From the NCBI GenBank assembly GCA_934668765.1, contig CAKUOH010000033.1, positions 1-12,457 on the forward strand: DNA of 12,457 nt. The letters run 5' to 3'. Positions within the stretch are counted from its first letter, which is position 1; each line of letters begins with the position of its first letter. The notes under the pieces were generated by a model. That model saw only the letters and a list, made by a program, of their open reading frames with translations, was not told the origin of the DNA and ran no database searches. Origin of the DNA: an uncultured Helicobacteraceae bacterium. GTDB lineage: Bacteria; Campylobacterota; Campylobacteria; Campylobacterales; Helicobacteraceae. Below are positions 1-6,159 of this stretch, piece by piece. The translations under genes were made by a program, and so were the position numbers.

Positions 1-12
1 CGATACTTCGCA

Positions 13-2517
13 CTATCTCACAACGACAAATTCCACACTATCGCTTTCTCCATTTTCATTTATCACTGTTAGCGTGTGGCTACCTACTTCCACGCTCAAT
101 GGGCGGACTTTTTGCATTCCACTGCCGATAAACTTCCTATCCACATACCAAAACACATCGCTATTATTTAGATTTGCGATTCGCGCTAGTAGTGCGTTTT
201 CGCCATCAAAGTCTTTTGTAGGCGTGATTTTTATGCCATTTTTTGGGTATAAAATCTTTAAATTGTGTTTATAGCGTGGGTTTTTTGCTATATAATCAAG
301 TCCTAAATTTTGCTCTTTGTAAAAATCAAGCAAATTTATCGGTAGATTTAGCCGTGTAATCTCGTGTGCGCCGATAAAATCCCCGCTTTGTGAATCTATT
401 TCATTGCCATTTTTATCCACAAAGATATTTTTCAAAAACGGCGATTTTCGCAAAGGGCGAGCATTGTTAGGATAAAGCACTTCACGCGATTTTAGCCCAA
501 TGTAACGCGAATCCCACGCATAGCCTGTGATTTCATCAATTTTTATGCGTTTTAGCGCGTCCTTTGGCTCTGCAAACGCACCACCCAAATCCCCCAAATC
601 CCCTAAAATACTAAGAAGCAAATCCCCTGCGATATTCACGCCAAAAAGATTTGGATTCGCACTCCCATCGAAATTCCCAGCCCACACGACAATAGTATAT
701 TTTGGCGAAGTCCCAGCCGCCCAAGCGTCCTTGCGCCCGTAACTCGTGCCAGATTTCCACGAAAAAACCTTTTGATTTTTGTAGTAGTTTTCTATGCCGA
801 ATCTATCAAGTTTTGACATTGCTTGAAGTGCGAGAAAACTCGCCCCTTGTGAGATAAATTGATTTTTTTGATTGTGAATTGCTTTGTTAGAATCTGCGAT
901 TTGCCATTGCAATGGCGATTTACTTGAATCTAAAATAACGGAATGATTACCCAAAGACAAATTGTCCCCAAGCAAATATTTCAAATCCACGAATCTGCCA
1001 TAATTGCCTAGCCCTGCATAGATTTTCGCCACATCTTCTACGCTAAATTCTTTCGTGCCTAAAATGAGTGATAGCCCATACTGCTCGAAATTATTACCAC
1101 TAAAACCCAAAATATTTTGCAAATCAAAGAAAAATTTTTCATATCCATAATCCTGCAATAGTGCGACAAATGGCACATTTAAAGAGCGGATTAGCGCAGT
1201 TTGCGCAGGAATAAAGCCATAGAATTTTTTACTTGCATTTTGTGGCTTGAAATTTGCCCACAGCGTAGGTGCGTCAATGAGTTTGGATTGCGGGACGATT
1301 AGCCCATTATCGATTGAAAGTGCGTAAAGCAGGGGTTTTAGCACAGAGCCGACACTGCGTTTTGCTACTATGCCATCAATTTGCCCAAAGCCCTCAATAT
1401 CAAAAAAATCCTGCGAACCACCATAAGCCAAAACTTCCCTACTTTGCGTCCCTATGATAATCGTAGCGACATTTTGAATGCCTAGATTTTTTAGCTTTTG
1501 ATGATAATTTTTTAGCATAGATTCAAGGCGAATTTGGAGCGTTTTATCAATGGTAGTGTGGATATTTGGCGAAATCATTGTTTGCGAATCTTGCGTAAGA
1601 TTTGCGCTAGATTCGCGTCCAAAATCGCCCACGCCACGCAAATCATTTGCAAGACGCAAAGATAAATGTGGGGCGATATTTTTTTCGCGCCGAATCTTTG
1701 GTAGCCCCTCATTTAGCGCAAGTTTTAGATTGTCATCATCGATAAGCCCTTGTGTGTTTAGCTTTTTTAGTAAATTATCGCGCTTTTCTATCAAACGCGC
1801 CGTATTTTTTTGCAAGTGCAAAGCACCCGGTGCATTTGGCAAAACTGCCAAAAGTGCCGCTTGTCCCCACGAGAGATTTTGCGGCGACTTGCCAAAATAA
1901 TATAGCGCAGCCGTTTTTACACCCACGATATTTCCACCATACGGGGCATTATTAGCATAAAGGCGCAAAATTTCATCTTTGCTATAAAGCCACTCTAATT
2001 TTAGGGCAAAAATTAGCTCCCTAAATTTATTAAAATAAGTGCGTGAATCGCCTCGTAGTAGCTTAATACTCTGCATTGTAATAGTGCTAGCACCACTGCG
2101 CTTCTTGCTTGTGAGATTGTGCCAAAAGCTCCGCACAAGCGCACTAAAATCAAAGCCCAAATGACTATAAAATCGCTTGTCCTCATACGCCAAAATCGCG
2201 CGTGTCAGCTTTTCGCCCAAAGGCTCGGTGGCTTTTATGTGCCATTGTTGCGCTTCATTTAAAAACACGCTTAAAATTTCGCCATTCCTATCATAAGTCG
2301 CCTTTGAATATCGCGCATTAAAGGGGTCGCCTTTTGGGTTAAAGCTAAAAAATAAAATCGCGCTATATGTAAAAATAAGCGTGGTGGCACAAAGAAACGC
2401 GAATCTAAAAGGGTGATTTCGCGGATAAAAAAATGCAAAGATTTGCACTTTGATTTTCATAAATTTTGAGATTAGATTCGCCTGAATTGCTCTATCGCTA
2501 AATTTTGGCTTTTTCAA
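13..2517 (-). CDS. pbpC: Penicillin-binding protein 1C (bifunctional glycosyltransferase/transpeptidase)
   Basis: This is an 834-residue class A penicillin-binding protein that would polymerise and cross-link peptidoglycan on the periplasmic face of the inner membrane. A short cytoplasmic N-terminus is followed by one membrane anchor (about residues 38-58). The GT51 glycosyltransferase domain shows the catalytic-glutamate motif EDKRFYSHLGFD (Glu112), GASTITMQ (142-149) and a further conserved Glu near 167. The transpeptidase domain shows SxxK (Ser391-Lys394), SLN (445-447) and KSGTS (588-592), so all catalytic residues are present. The last ~80 residues look like the BiPBP_C domain that separates PBP1C from PBP1A. 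The start is TTG, preceded by AAAGGA 11 bases upstream; the ATG at codon 20 has no ribosome site. The stop is TAG. Length is slightly above that of E. coli PbpC (about 770), partly because of a loop at 510-555. In many bacteria pbpC sits beside an alpha-2-macroglobulin gene; any such neighbour would lie beyond the left edge. Confidence 0.93.
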   Translation of the reverse strand: MKKPKFSDRAIQANLISKFMKIKVQIFAFFYPRNHPFRFAFLCATTLIFTYSAILFFSFNPKGDPFNARYSKATYDRNGEILSVFLNEAQQWHIKATEPLGEKLTRAILAYEDKRFYSHLGFDFSALVRSFWHNLTSKKRSGASTITMQSIKLLRGDSRTYFNKFRELIFALKLEWLYSKDEILRLYANNAPYGGNIVGVKTAALYYFGKSPQNLSWGQAALLAVLPNAPGALHLQKNTARLIEKRDNLLKKLNTQGLIDDDNLKLALNEGLPKIRREKNIAPHLSLRLANDLRGVGDFGRESSANLTQDSQTMISPNIHTTIDKTLQIRLESMLKNYHQKLKNLGIQNVATIIIGTQSREVLAYGGSQDFFDIEGFGQIDGIVAKRSVGSVLKPLLYALSIDNGLIVPQSKLIDAPTLWANFKPQNASKKFYGFIPAQTALIRSLNVPFVALLQDYGYEKFFFDLQNILGFSGNNFEQYGLSLILGTKEFSVEDVAKIYAGLGNYGRFVDLKYLLGDNLSLGNHSVILDSSKSPLQWQIADSNKAIHNQKNQFISQGASFLALQAMSKLDRFGIENYYKNQKVFSWKSGTSYGRKDAWAAGTSPKYTIVVWAGNFDGSANPNLFGVNIAGDLLLSILGDLGDLGGAFAEPKDALKRIKIDEITGYAWDSRYIGLKSREVLYPNNARPLRKSPFLKNIFVDKNGNEIDSQSGDFIGAHEITRLNLPINLLDFYKEQNLGLDYIAKNPRYKHNLKILYPKNGIKITPTKDFDGENALLARIANLNNSDVFWYVDRKFIGSGMQKVRPLSVEVGSHTLTVINENGESDSVEFVVVR
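582..606 (-). repeat. Nine-base in-frame tandem repeat in pbpC
   Basis: On the coding strand three near-copies of a nine-base unit (TTGGGGGAT type) encode LGDLGDLGG at PbpC residues 638-646, at the boundary between the transpeptidase domain and the C-terminal part. A change in copy number would keep the frame. Confidence 0.5.
875..915. repeat. Possible degenerate palindromic repeat copy inside pbpC
   Basis: Plus-strand ATTGCTTTG followed by AATCTG and ending GCCATTGCAATGG aligns with intergenic copy A (ATTGCTTTG, AATCTG, GCCTTGCAATGG), with an ATTGC-to-GCAAT span of 36 against 35 bases. It encodes PbpC residues about 535-548, in a variable loop between the SLN motif and the KSG motif. The match may be chance. 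Confidence 0.3.
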
Positions 2518-2528
2518 ATGCTAAATTG

Positions 2529-2534
2529 TCCTTT
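2529..2534 (-). promoter_or_regulatory. Ribosome-binding site supporting the TTG start of pbpC
   Basis: On the minus strand AAAGGA lies 11 bases before the TTG codon at 2517. It is the only good Shine-Dalgarno match near any possible pbpC start. The alternative ATG at codon 20 is preceded by A/T-rich coding sequence with no purine-rich motif. Confidence 0.6.
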
Positions 2535-2555
2535 GTGTATGAAAATCAAAGGCAT

Positions 2556-2561
2556 ATTGTA
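2556..2561 (-). promoter_or_regulatory. Candidate -10 box for pbpC
   Basis: The 94-base gap between the barrel gene and pbpC contains TACAAT on the minus strand. It would start a transcript with a leader of about 30 bases. This is a five-of-six match to TATAAT in an A/T-rich setting, and such matches are common by chance. I saw no clear -35 element, which is usual for sigma-70 promoters in this phylum. Confidence 0.3.
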
Positions 2562-2611
2562 ATTTATTTAGCCTTATATTAGCACATATCCAAAGCTACT
2601 AAAAGAAAGTC

Positions 2612-3445
2612 CTAAAACTCTATGATATATCTAATGGTAAATTTATATGGATTTTTGACTTTATATCCCGGGCGGGAGACATATTTTGTGGCATCCTTTG
2701 TGTCTATTTTTACATCTGGATTTACAGCCACATACTCTAGCATAGGAAATTTTGCCACCACCTCCAAATTATGCCCGATATAGCCCACAGGTGTGCTACA
2801 ACTGCGTCTACCCTCAAAATAGCTATCACAGCTACGAATCCCTGCGATATTTACGCGCTGGAAAAATGCGATTCGCACACCCACAGATACACTAACATCA
2901 AAAAAGTGATTTGTCGTTTCAGACGCGCCTATGGGAATACCCTCCGTTTTGTTATACATATCCATATAACGATTGACTATATTTTTATCAAAGCTACTTC
3001 CGCCAAAGCCCACGCCACCAAAGATGCCAAATGCCACGCGTTCGCTTGAGTAGAAGTCTAATAACAAGTCCGCATTTAGCGTGTAGTCTATTACGCCTAT
3101 GGGTTGGCGTTTTTTGCCATCGGCGTTTGTATCTCTATAATGCTGGAATCCTACATTTGCGTAGTATCGTAGCCCAACCCAATCATTTATAAAATGCTTA
3201 TATCCAAACAAAATCTCCCACGCTAAAGCCCACGATTTTGAGATTTGATTATCTCTAGCATTCCATCTAGGTGTAGTATTATTAGCTTGTGTATGTATGG
3301 GGTATCGCATAATTTGTGAATGCTCAATATCCATCTCAATATATCCTCCGCCCACACCTGCACCGATAATAATACCGCTTGGCTCTTTAGCAAAAAGAGA
3401 GCTTATCGCAACTAATATAATTGCAAAAAATTTGATTTGTTTCAT
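2612..3445 (-). CDS. Outer-membrane beta-barrel protein, Helicobacter OMP type (downstream paralogue)
   Basis: This 277-residue protein is predicted to be an outer-membrane barrel. It begins with a signal peptide (Lys-rich start, hydrophobic core to about residue 18, likely cleavage after SLFA). Alternating hydrophobic/polar strands follow, and the end is YKFTIRYIIEF with a terminal Phe, the usual signal for barrel assembly. It is clearly paralogous to the next gene upstream. Shared blocks include EILFGYKHFINDWVGLRYY (78-96), VDYTLNADLLL (118-129), FGIFGGVGFGG (139-149), GRRSCSTP (212-219), AKFPML (231-236) and the C-terminal strand. Two cysteines (206 and 216) bracket a short loop and could form a disulphide. 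The gene starts 14 bases after its paralogue ends, with a strong GGGGAG ribosome site in that gap, so the two are very likely co-transcribed. The ligand or function is unknown; porin or adhesin are both possible. Confidence 0.82.
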   Translation of the reverse strand: MKQIKFFAIILVAISSLFAKEPSGIIIGAGVGGGYIEMDIEHSQIMRYPIHTQANNTTPRWNARDNQISKSWALAWEILFGYKHFINDWVGLRYYANVGFQHYRDTNADGKKRQPIGVIDYTLNADLLLDFYSSERVAFGIFGGVGFGGSSFDKNIVNRYMDMYNKTEGIPIGASETTNHFFDVSVSVGVRIAFFQRVNIAGIRSCDSYFEGRRSCSTPVGYIGHNLEVVAKFPMLEYVAVNPDVKIDTKDATKYVSRPGYKVKNPYKFTIRYIIEF

Positions 3446-3459
3446 ATTACTCCCCTTTC

Positions 3460-4359
3460 CTAAAATGCGATGATATAGCGCAGTGTGAATTTATATGGAT
3501 TTTTGATTTCATAGCCCGGACGCTGATTGGCGCATACATACTTTCCCGTATTAGCAGGAGTTACAGGATTCACACAATAAGCACCCATTATATCGCCTCG
3601 CTTAGTGGCATAATAAGTTAGCATAGGAAATTTTGCGCCAACCTCTAAGCTATGCTCCAAAGATGATATAGGTGTGCTACAACTGCGTCTGCCATCGCCT
3701 CCTGCACTACACACTACTTGCCCTACGCTACGGATTTGCTGGAAAAATACTATTCGTGTGCCTATGGATAAAGATGCGCTGAAATGATTTTTAGCTACCT
3801 TGCCTACGCCTGCAAACTCTGGCTCTGTAAATCGCGTGGAATCTATCGTGCCACCATAAAATTTCTCATAATCATCAATTCTTTGGCTATCAAAATAAGC
3901 TCCACCCACGCCAAATCCGCCAAAAATCCCAAAGCTAATAGATGGGCTATTGTAAAAATTTAATAGCAAGTCTGCATTTAGCGTATAATCAACAACGCCA
4001 ATTTTTTCCTTGCCACCCGAGAAATTTTCATCTTTATAATGCTGTGCACCGACATTAACATAGTAGCGAAATCCAATATAATCATTCAAAAAATGCTTAT
4101 ATCCCACCAAAATCTCATAGGTAATGCCCCAGCTTTTTATGCTACCATTAACTTGATCTACCCAAGTCCCTTGAAGCCAATTTACGCCAAGTCCGCCGCT
4201 TTTAGTTGAATCTGGATATTTTATATTTGTATGAGTTGCACCATAGCCAAATCCAACGCCAAATAGCCAATTTGCGCTTTCCCTAGCACTTAACGCACCC
4301 CCCCCCATAGCCATAAAAAGCACTGCTACGGCGAGTTTAGCAAATGTTATCCTAACCAT
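3460..4359 (-). CDS. Outer-membrane beta-barrel protein with G9 tract in the signal peptide (upstream paralogue, probably phase-variable)
   Basis: This 299-residue barrel protein has a signal peptide of about 25 residues, with likely cleavage after ALSA. It ends in YKFTLRYIIAF with a terminal Phe for outer-membrane insertion. It shares most of its length with the downstream gene, including EILVGYKHFLNDYIGFRYY (82-100), VDYTLNADLLL and GRRSCSTP. It has cysteines at 217 and 227 like its partner, plus an extra pair at 262 and 276 in a longer C-terminal loop. Codons 18-21 are written with nine consecutive G. With eight G the frame hits TAA within a few codons and with ten G it hits TAG, so slippage would switch the protein off. 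The start ATG has only a modest purine-rich site (AGAGAG). The 193-base upstream gap separates it from ung and holds two palindromic repeats. As sequenced the frame is open (ON). The family is well supported but the exact role is not. Confidence 0.83.
   Translation of the reverse strand: MVRITFAKLAVAVLFMAMGGGALSARESANWLFGVGFGYGATHTNIKYPDSTKSGGLGVNWLQGTWVDQVNGSIKSWGITYEILVGYKHFLNDYIGFRYYVNVGAQHYKDENFSGGKEKIGVVDYTLNADLLLNFYNSPSISFGIFGGFGVGGAYFDSQRIDDYEKFYGGTIDSTRFTEPEFAGVGKVAKNHFSASLSIGTRIVFFQQIRSVGQVVCSAGGDGRRSCSTPISSLEHSLEVGAKFPMLTYYATKRGDIMGAYCVNPVTPANTGKYVCANQRPGYEIKNPYKFTLRYIIAF
4298..4306 (-). repeat. Homopolymeric G9 tract (slippage-prone)
   Basis: Nine consecutive C on the plus strand read as G9 in the signal-peptide codons of the upstream barrel gene. 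Poly-G/C tracts of this length are classic contingency loci in Helicobacter and Campylobacter surface genes. It is the only G/C homopolymer of this length in the window. Shifts of -1 and +1 both reach a stop codon almost at once. Confidence 0.8.
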
Positions 4360-4435
4360 TTTATCTCTCTAATAATAAAATTCAAGTTTAAGCAATATCG
4401 TTTAAATAAAAGGTTAATAAAATTTAAATGTTGCA

Positions 4436-4474
4436 TAGATTGCTTTGGCAAATCTGTAAAATCGCCTTGCAATG
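4436..4474. repeat. Imperfect palindromic intergenic repeat, copy A
   Basis: This copy lies between ung and the barrel gene. It begins ATTGCTTTGGC and ends ATCGCCTTGCAATG, so the ends are inverted (ATTGC with GCAAT). It aligns closely with copy C in front of ung, differing mainly by a few extra bases in the centre. It resembles the REP-like ATTGC...GCAAT elements I know from many bacterial genomes, but I could not check the family. Confidence 0.6.
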
Positions 4475-4491
4475 GTATTTTTTAGCTCTTT

Positions 4492-4531
4492 TGGATTGCT
4501 GTGTCGAGCTTTTTTGCTTATCTTGCAATGA
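4492..4531. repeat. Imperfect palindromic intergenic repeat, copy B (diverged centre)
   Basis: This second element starts about 56 bases after copy A. Its ends match the family (TGGATTGCT at one side, CTTGCAATGA at the other) and the ATTGC-to-GCAAT distance of 35 bases equals that of copy A, but the interior has diverged. It lies in the untranslated stretch after the ung stop codon and upstream of the barrel gene. Confidence 0.45.
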
Positions 4532-4552
4532 TAAATTTAAGCAAAATCACAT

Positions 4553-5230
4553 TTATTGCAATATCCAATTTATCGGCGCGATTCCTTTGTCGCGCAAAAA
4601 TTCATTGCATTTACTAAAATGTCCGCAGCCGATAAATCCACGCGCTAGTGGCGATGGGTGCGGTGCTTCAAGCACTAAATGTCTGCGTGAATCTATAAGC
4701 GATTTTTTGCCCCGTGCATAATTTCCCCAAAGCATAAAGACGATATTTTCGCGCTTCATTGATAGAATCTCAATCACTTTATCCGTGAAAATCTCCCACC
4801 CAAAGTCTTTGTGCGAGAGTGCCTTGCCCAGCTCTACGCTCAAAAGTGCATTTAGCAAAAGCACACCTTGCCTTGCCCACGCGCTTAAATCGCCACTTTG
4901 TGGCGAATCTAATCCTAAATCGCGTTTGATTTCTTTAAAGATATTTTTTAGCGATGGAGGTGGTGTAACGCCCTGTGGAACGCTAAAAGATAGCCCCATA
5001 GCTTGTGCTATCCCACGCTCTACGCCGTGATAAGGGTCTTGTCCTAAAATCACCACCTTTACTTTTTCAAACGGCACGAGATTGAAAGCATTGAAAAGCA
5101 ATTTTGGCGGTGGCAAAATGGTAGCTTTTTTAAGCGCGTCATAATATTTGGCGCGAATCTCCGCAAAATAGGGCTTATTAAATTCGCCCTGCAAATGCGC
5201 TTTCCACGAATCTTCGATTTGGACTTCCAT
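4553..5230 (-). CDS. ung: Uracil-DNA glycosylase
   Basis: This 225-residue family 1 enzyme removes uracil from DNA, starting base-excision repair. Visible motifs are the water-activating loop GQDPYH (63-68, catalytic Asp65), the uracil-binding LLLNALLSV (124-132, Asn127), the catalytic HPSPLA (191-196, His191) and CGHFSKCNEFL (202-212). I place the start at the ATG at 5230, preceded by AAGG about eight bases upstream. The frame stays open for 18 more codons to a TTG, but those codons (beginning RGDFIAEAI) are the translation of palindromic repeat copy C and have no counterpart in the N-termini I recall for Campylobacter and H. pylori Ung. The total length fits the family (about 220-235). It follows gatC by 95 bases in the same direction and is probably the last gene of the leuC-GNAT-gatC-ung cluster. 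Confidence 0.95.
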   Translation of the reverse strand: MEVQIEDSWKAHLQGEFNKPYFAEIRAKYYDALKKATILPPPKLLFNAFNLVPFEKVKVVILGQDPYHGVERGIAQAMGLSFSVPQGVTPPPSLKNIFKEIKRDLGLDSPQSGDLSAWARQGVLLLNALLSVELGKALSHKDFGWEIFTDKVIEILSMKRENIVFMLWGNYARGKKSLIDSRRHLVLEAPHPSPLARGFIGCGHFSKCNEFLRDKGIAPINWILQ

Positions 5231-5252
5231 AAGTTTTGCCTTAAATTTTTTT

Positions 5253-5287
5253 TGGATTGCTTCGGCGATAAAATCGCCTCGCAATGA
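5253..5287. repeat. Imperfect palindromic intergenic repeat, copy C
   Basis: This copy lies between gatC and the chosen ung start. On the minus strand an inner stem GGCGAT-TTT-ATCGCC is perfect, flanked by a small internal loop and an outer stem ATTGC/GCAAT. Neither side has the U-tract of an intrinsic terminator in the transcribed direction (the minus strand continues with A8), so I call it a palindromic repeat rather than a terminator. It is the best-conserved copy in the window. Confidence 0.65.
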
Positions 5288-5325
5288 CGAATCTAGCGAA
5301 CTTTGCGCACGAATCTAAATAAAAC

Positions 5326-5604
5326 TCACTCAATAATCTTTGGCACGATAAAAAATCTATTCTCCGCCTTTGGCGCGTTTTGCAAGATGGTTTCAATCAC
5401 ATCGCTTTGGCGTGGCAAATCCTCACGCATCGGCGTTTTTGCGCTTTTTGTTGGAATGTCCGCATTTAAATCAACCGCATTTAGATTCTCTACAAAATTT
5501 AGAACTTCGCTAATTTGTCCCTTAATCGCCTCTTTCTTGTCCTCTGGCACTTGCAATGCACTTAAACGCTCTAATTTGCCTAATAATTCATCATCGATTG
5601 TCAT
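5326..5604 (-). CDS. gatC: Asp-tRNA(Asn)/Glu-tRNA(Gln) amidotransferase subunit C
   Basis: This 92-residue protein is the small subunit of GatCAB, which converts Glu-tRNA(Gln) and Asp-tRNA(Asn) to the correctly charged amides in bacteria lacking one or both direct synthetases. The family pattern is visible: an N-terminal helix (DELLGKLERLSAL), a second helix with ISEVLNFVENLNAVD (residues 31-45), the MREDLPR segment (59-65) and a C-terminal APKAENRFFIVPKII that wraps the GatA partner. The length is typical (90-100). A good AAGGAT site precedes the ATG by seven bases. gatA and gatB are not in the window; scattered gat genes are normal in Helicobacter. The gene starts 26 bases after the GNAT gene ends, which suggests co-transcription. 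Confidence 0.93.
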   Translation of the reverse strand: MTIDDELLGKLERLSALQVPEDKKEAIKGQISEVLNFVENLNAVDLNADIPTKSAKTPMREDLPRQSDVIETILQNAPKAENRFFIVPKIIE

Positions 5605-5630
5605 TATTTATCCTTTTTAAAATCATAATT

Positions 5631-6140
5631 TTATCGCATTTGTTTTTCAAACACAAACGCATAGTCCATATCCTCTTTGCCCCACATATTAGGTATATTT
5701 GGGTCTTTGTGGTGCGGATTAAAAAACTCTATTATTTTAAATCCACAACGATTGACATAAAAGTGAATATTGCGCTTTTCAAAATACGGCGTAATAGTGC
5801 GCCACAGCTTTGTATGCGGATATTTTTGCTCTATTAGTTGCCACGCTTGAAATCCTATGCCTTTACTTTGCGCATTTTGCTTGATAAAAAATAGCTCCAA
5901 ATCATTTTCTTGCGTTGCTTCATTTATGCAAACTACCGCGCCACCGACATTTTGCCCATTTTGCATTACGCAAAGCCCTTGTGCCCCCTTTTTATTTAGT
6001 GTATTTTCTATTTCGCTTTTTGATATGATTTCCTCATTTTGTGTGCCAAATTCCGCCTCAAATCCGCCCTTAAACGCCATTTGCAAGTCTTTGATGAAAT
6101 TCTCTCTTTGGCTAAATTCCAATGTTTTTAGTGCAATCAT
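5631..6140 (-). CDS. GNAT-family N-acetyltransferase
   Basis: This 169-residue single-domain protein has the GNAT fold signature. Strand beta-4 and the acetyl-CoA pyrophosphate loop read LELFFIKQNAQSKGIGFQAW, with the Q/R-x-x-G-x-G motif at Gln91-Gly96. The C-terminal part has RNIHFYVNRCGFKIIEF, the usual NIHFY-x-x-x-GF region near the acetyl-CoA thiol. The acceptor substrate cannot be told from sequence; small molecules, peptides and antibiotics are all possible. It starts 19 bases after leuC ends and is followed by gatC after 26 bases, so it is probably translated from the same message. The ribosome site is weak (AAAGAGC). No antitoxin-like partner gene is adjacent, so a GNAT toxin is unlikely. 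Confidence 0.85.
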   Translation of the reverse strand: MIALKTLEFSQRENFIKDLQMAFKGGFEAEFGTQNEEIISKSEIENTLNKKGAQGLCVMQNGQNVGGAVVCINEATQENDLELFFIKQNAQSKGIGFQAWQLIEQKYPHTKLWRTITPYFEKRNIHFYVNRCGFKIIEFFNPHHKDPNIPNMWGKEDMDYAFVFEKQMR

Positions 6141-6159
6141 TTTAGCTCTTTTATTGCTA

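Noticed and set aside
1550..1900. A 116-codon plus-strand frame inside pbpC
   Set aside because: Its translation is rich in Ser, Phe, Arg and Cys without any domain, and it overlaps the well-supported transpeptidase gene entirely.
5253..5287. Intrinsic terminator between gatC and ung
   Set aside because: The hairpin is real but on the transcribed (minus) strand it is followed by A8, not U. It fits a palindromic repeat shared with two other sites better.
5631..6140. GNAT gene as a TacT-like toxin
   Set aside because: There is no small DNA-binding antitoxin gene next to it; the neighbours are leuC and gatC.
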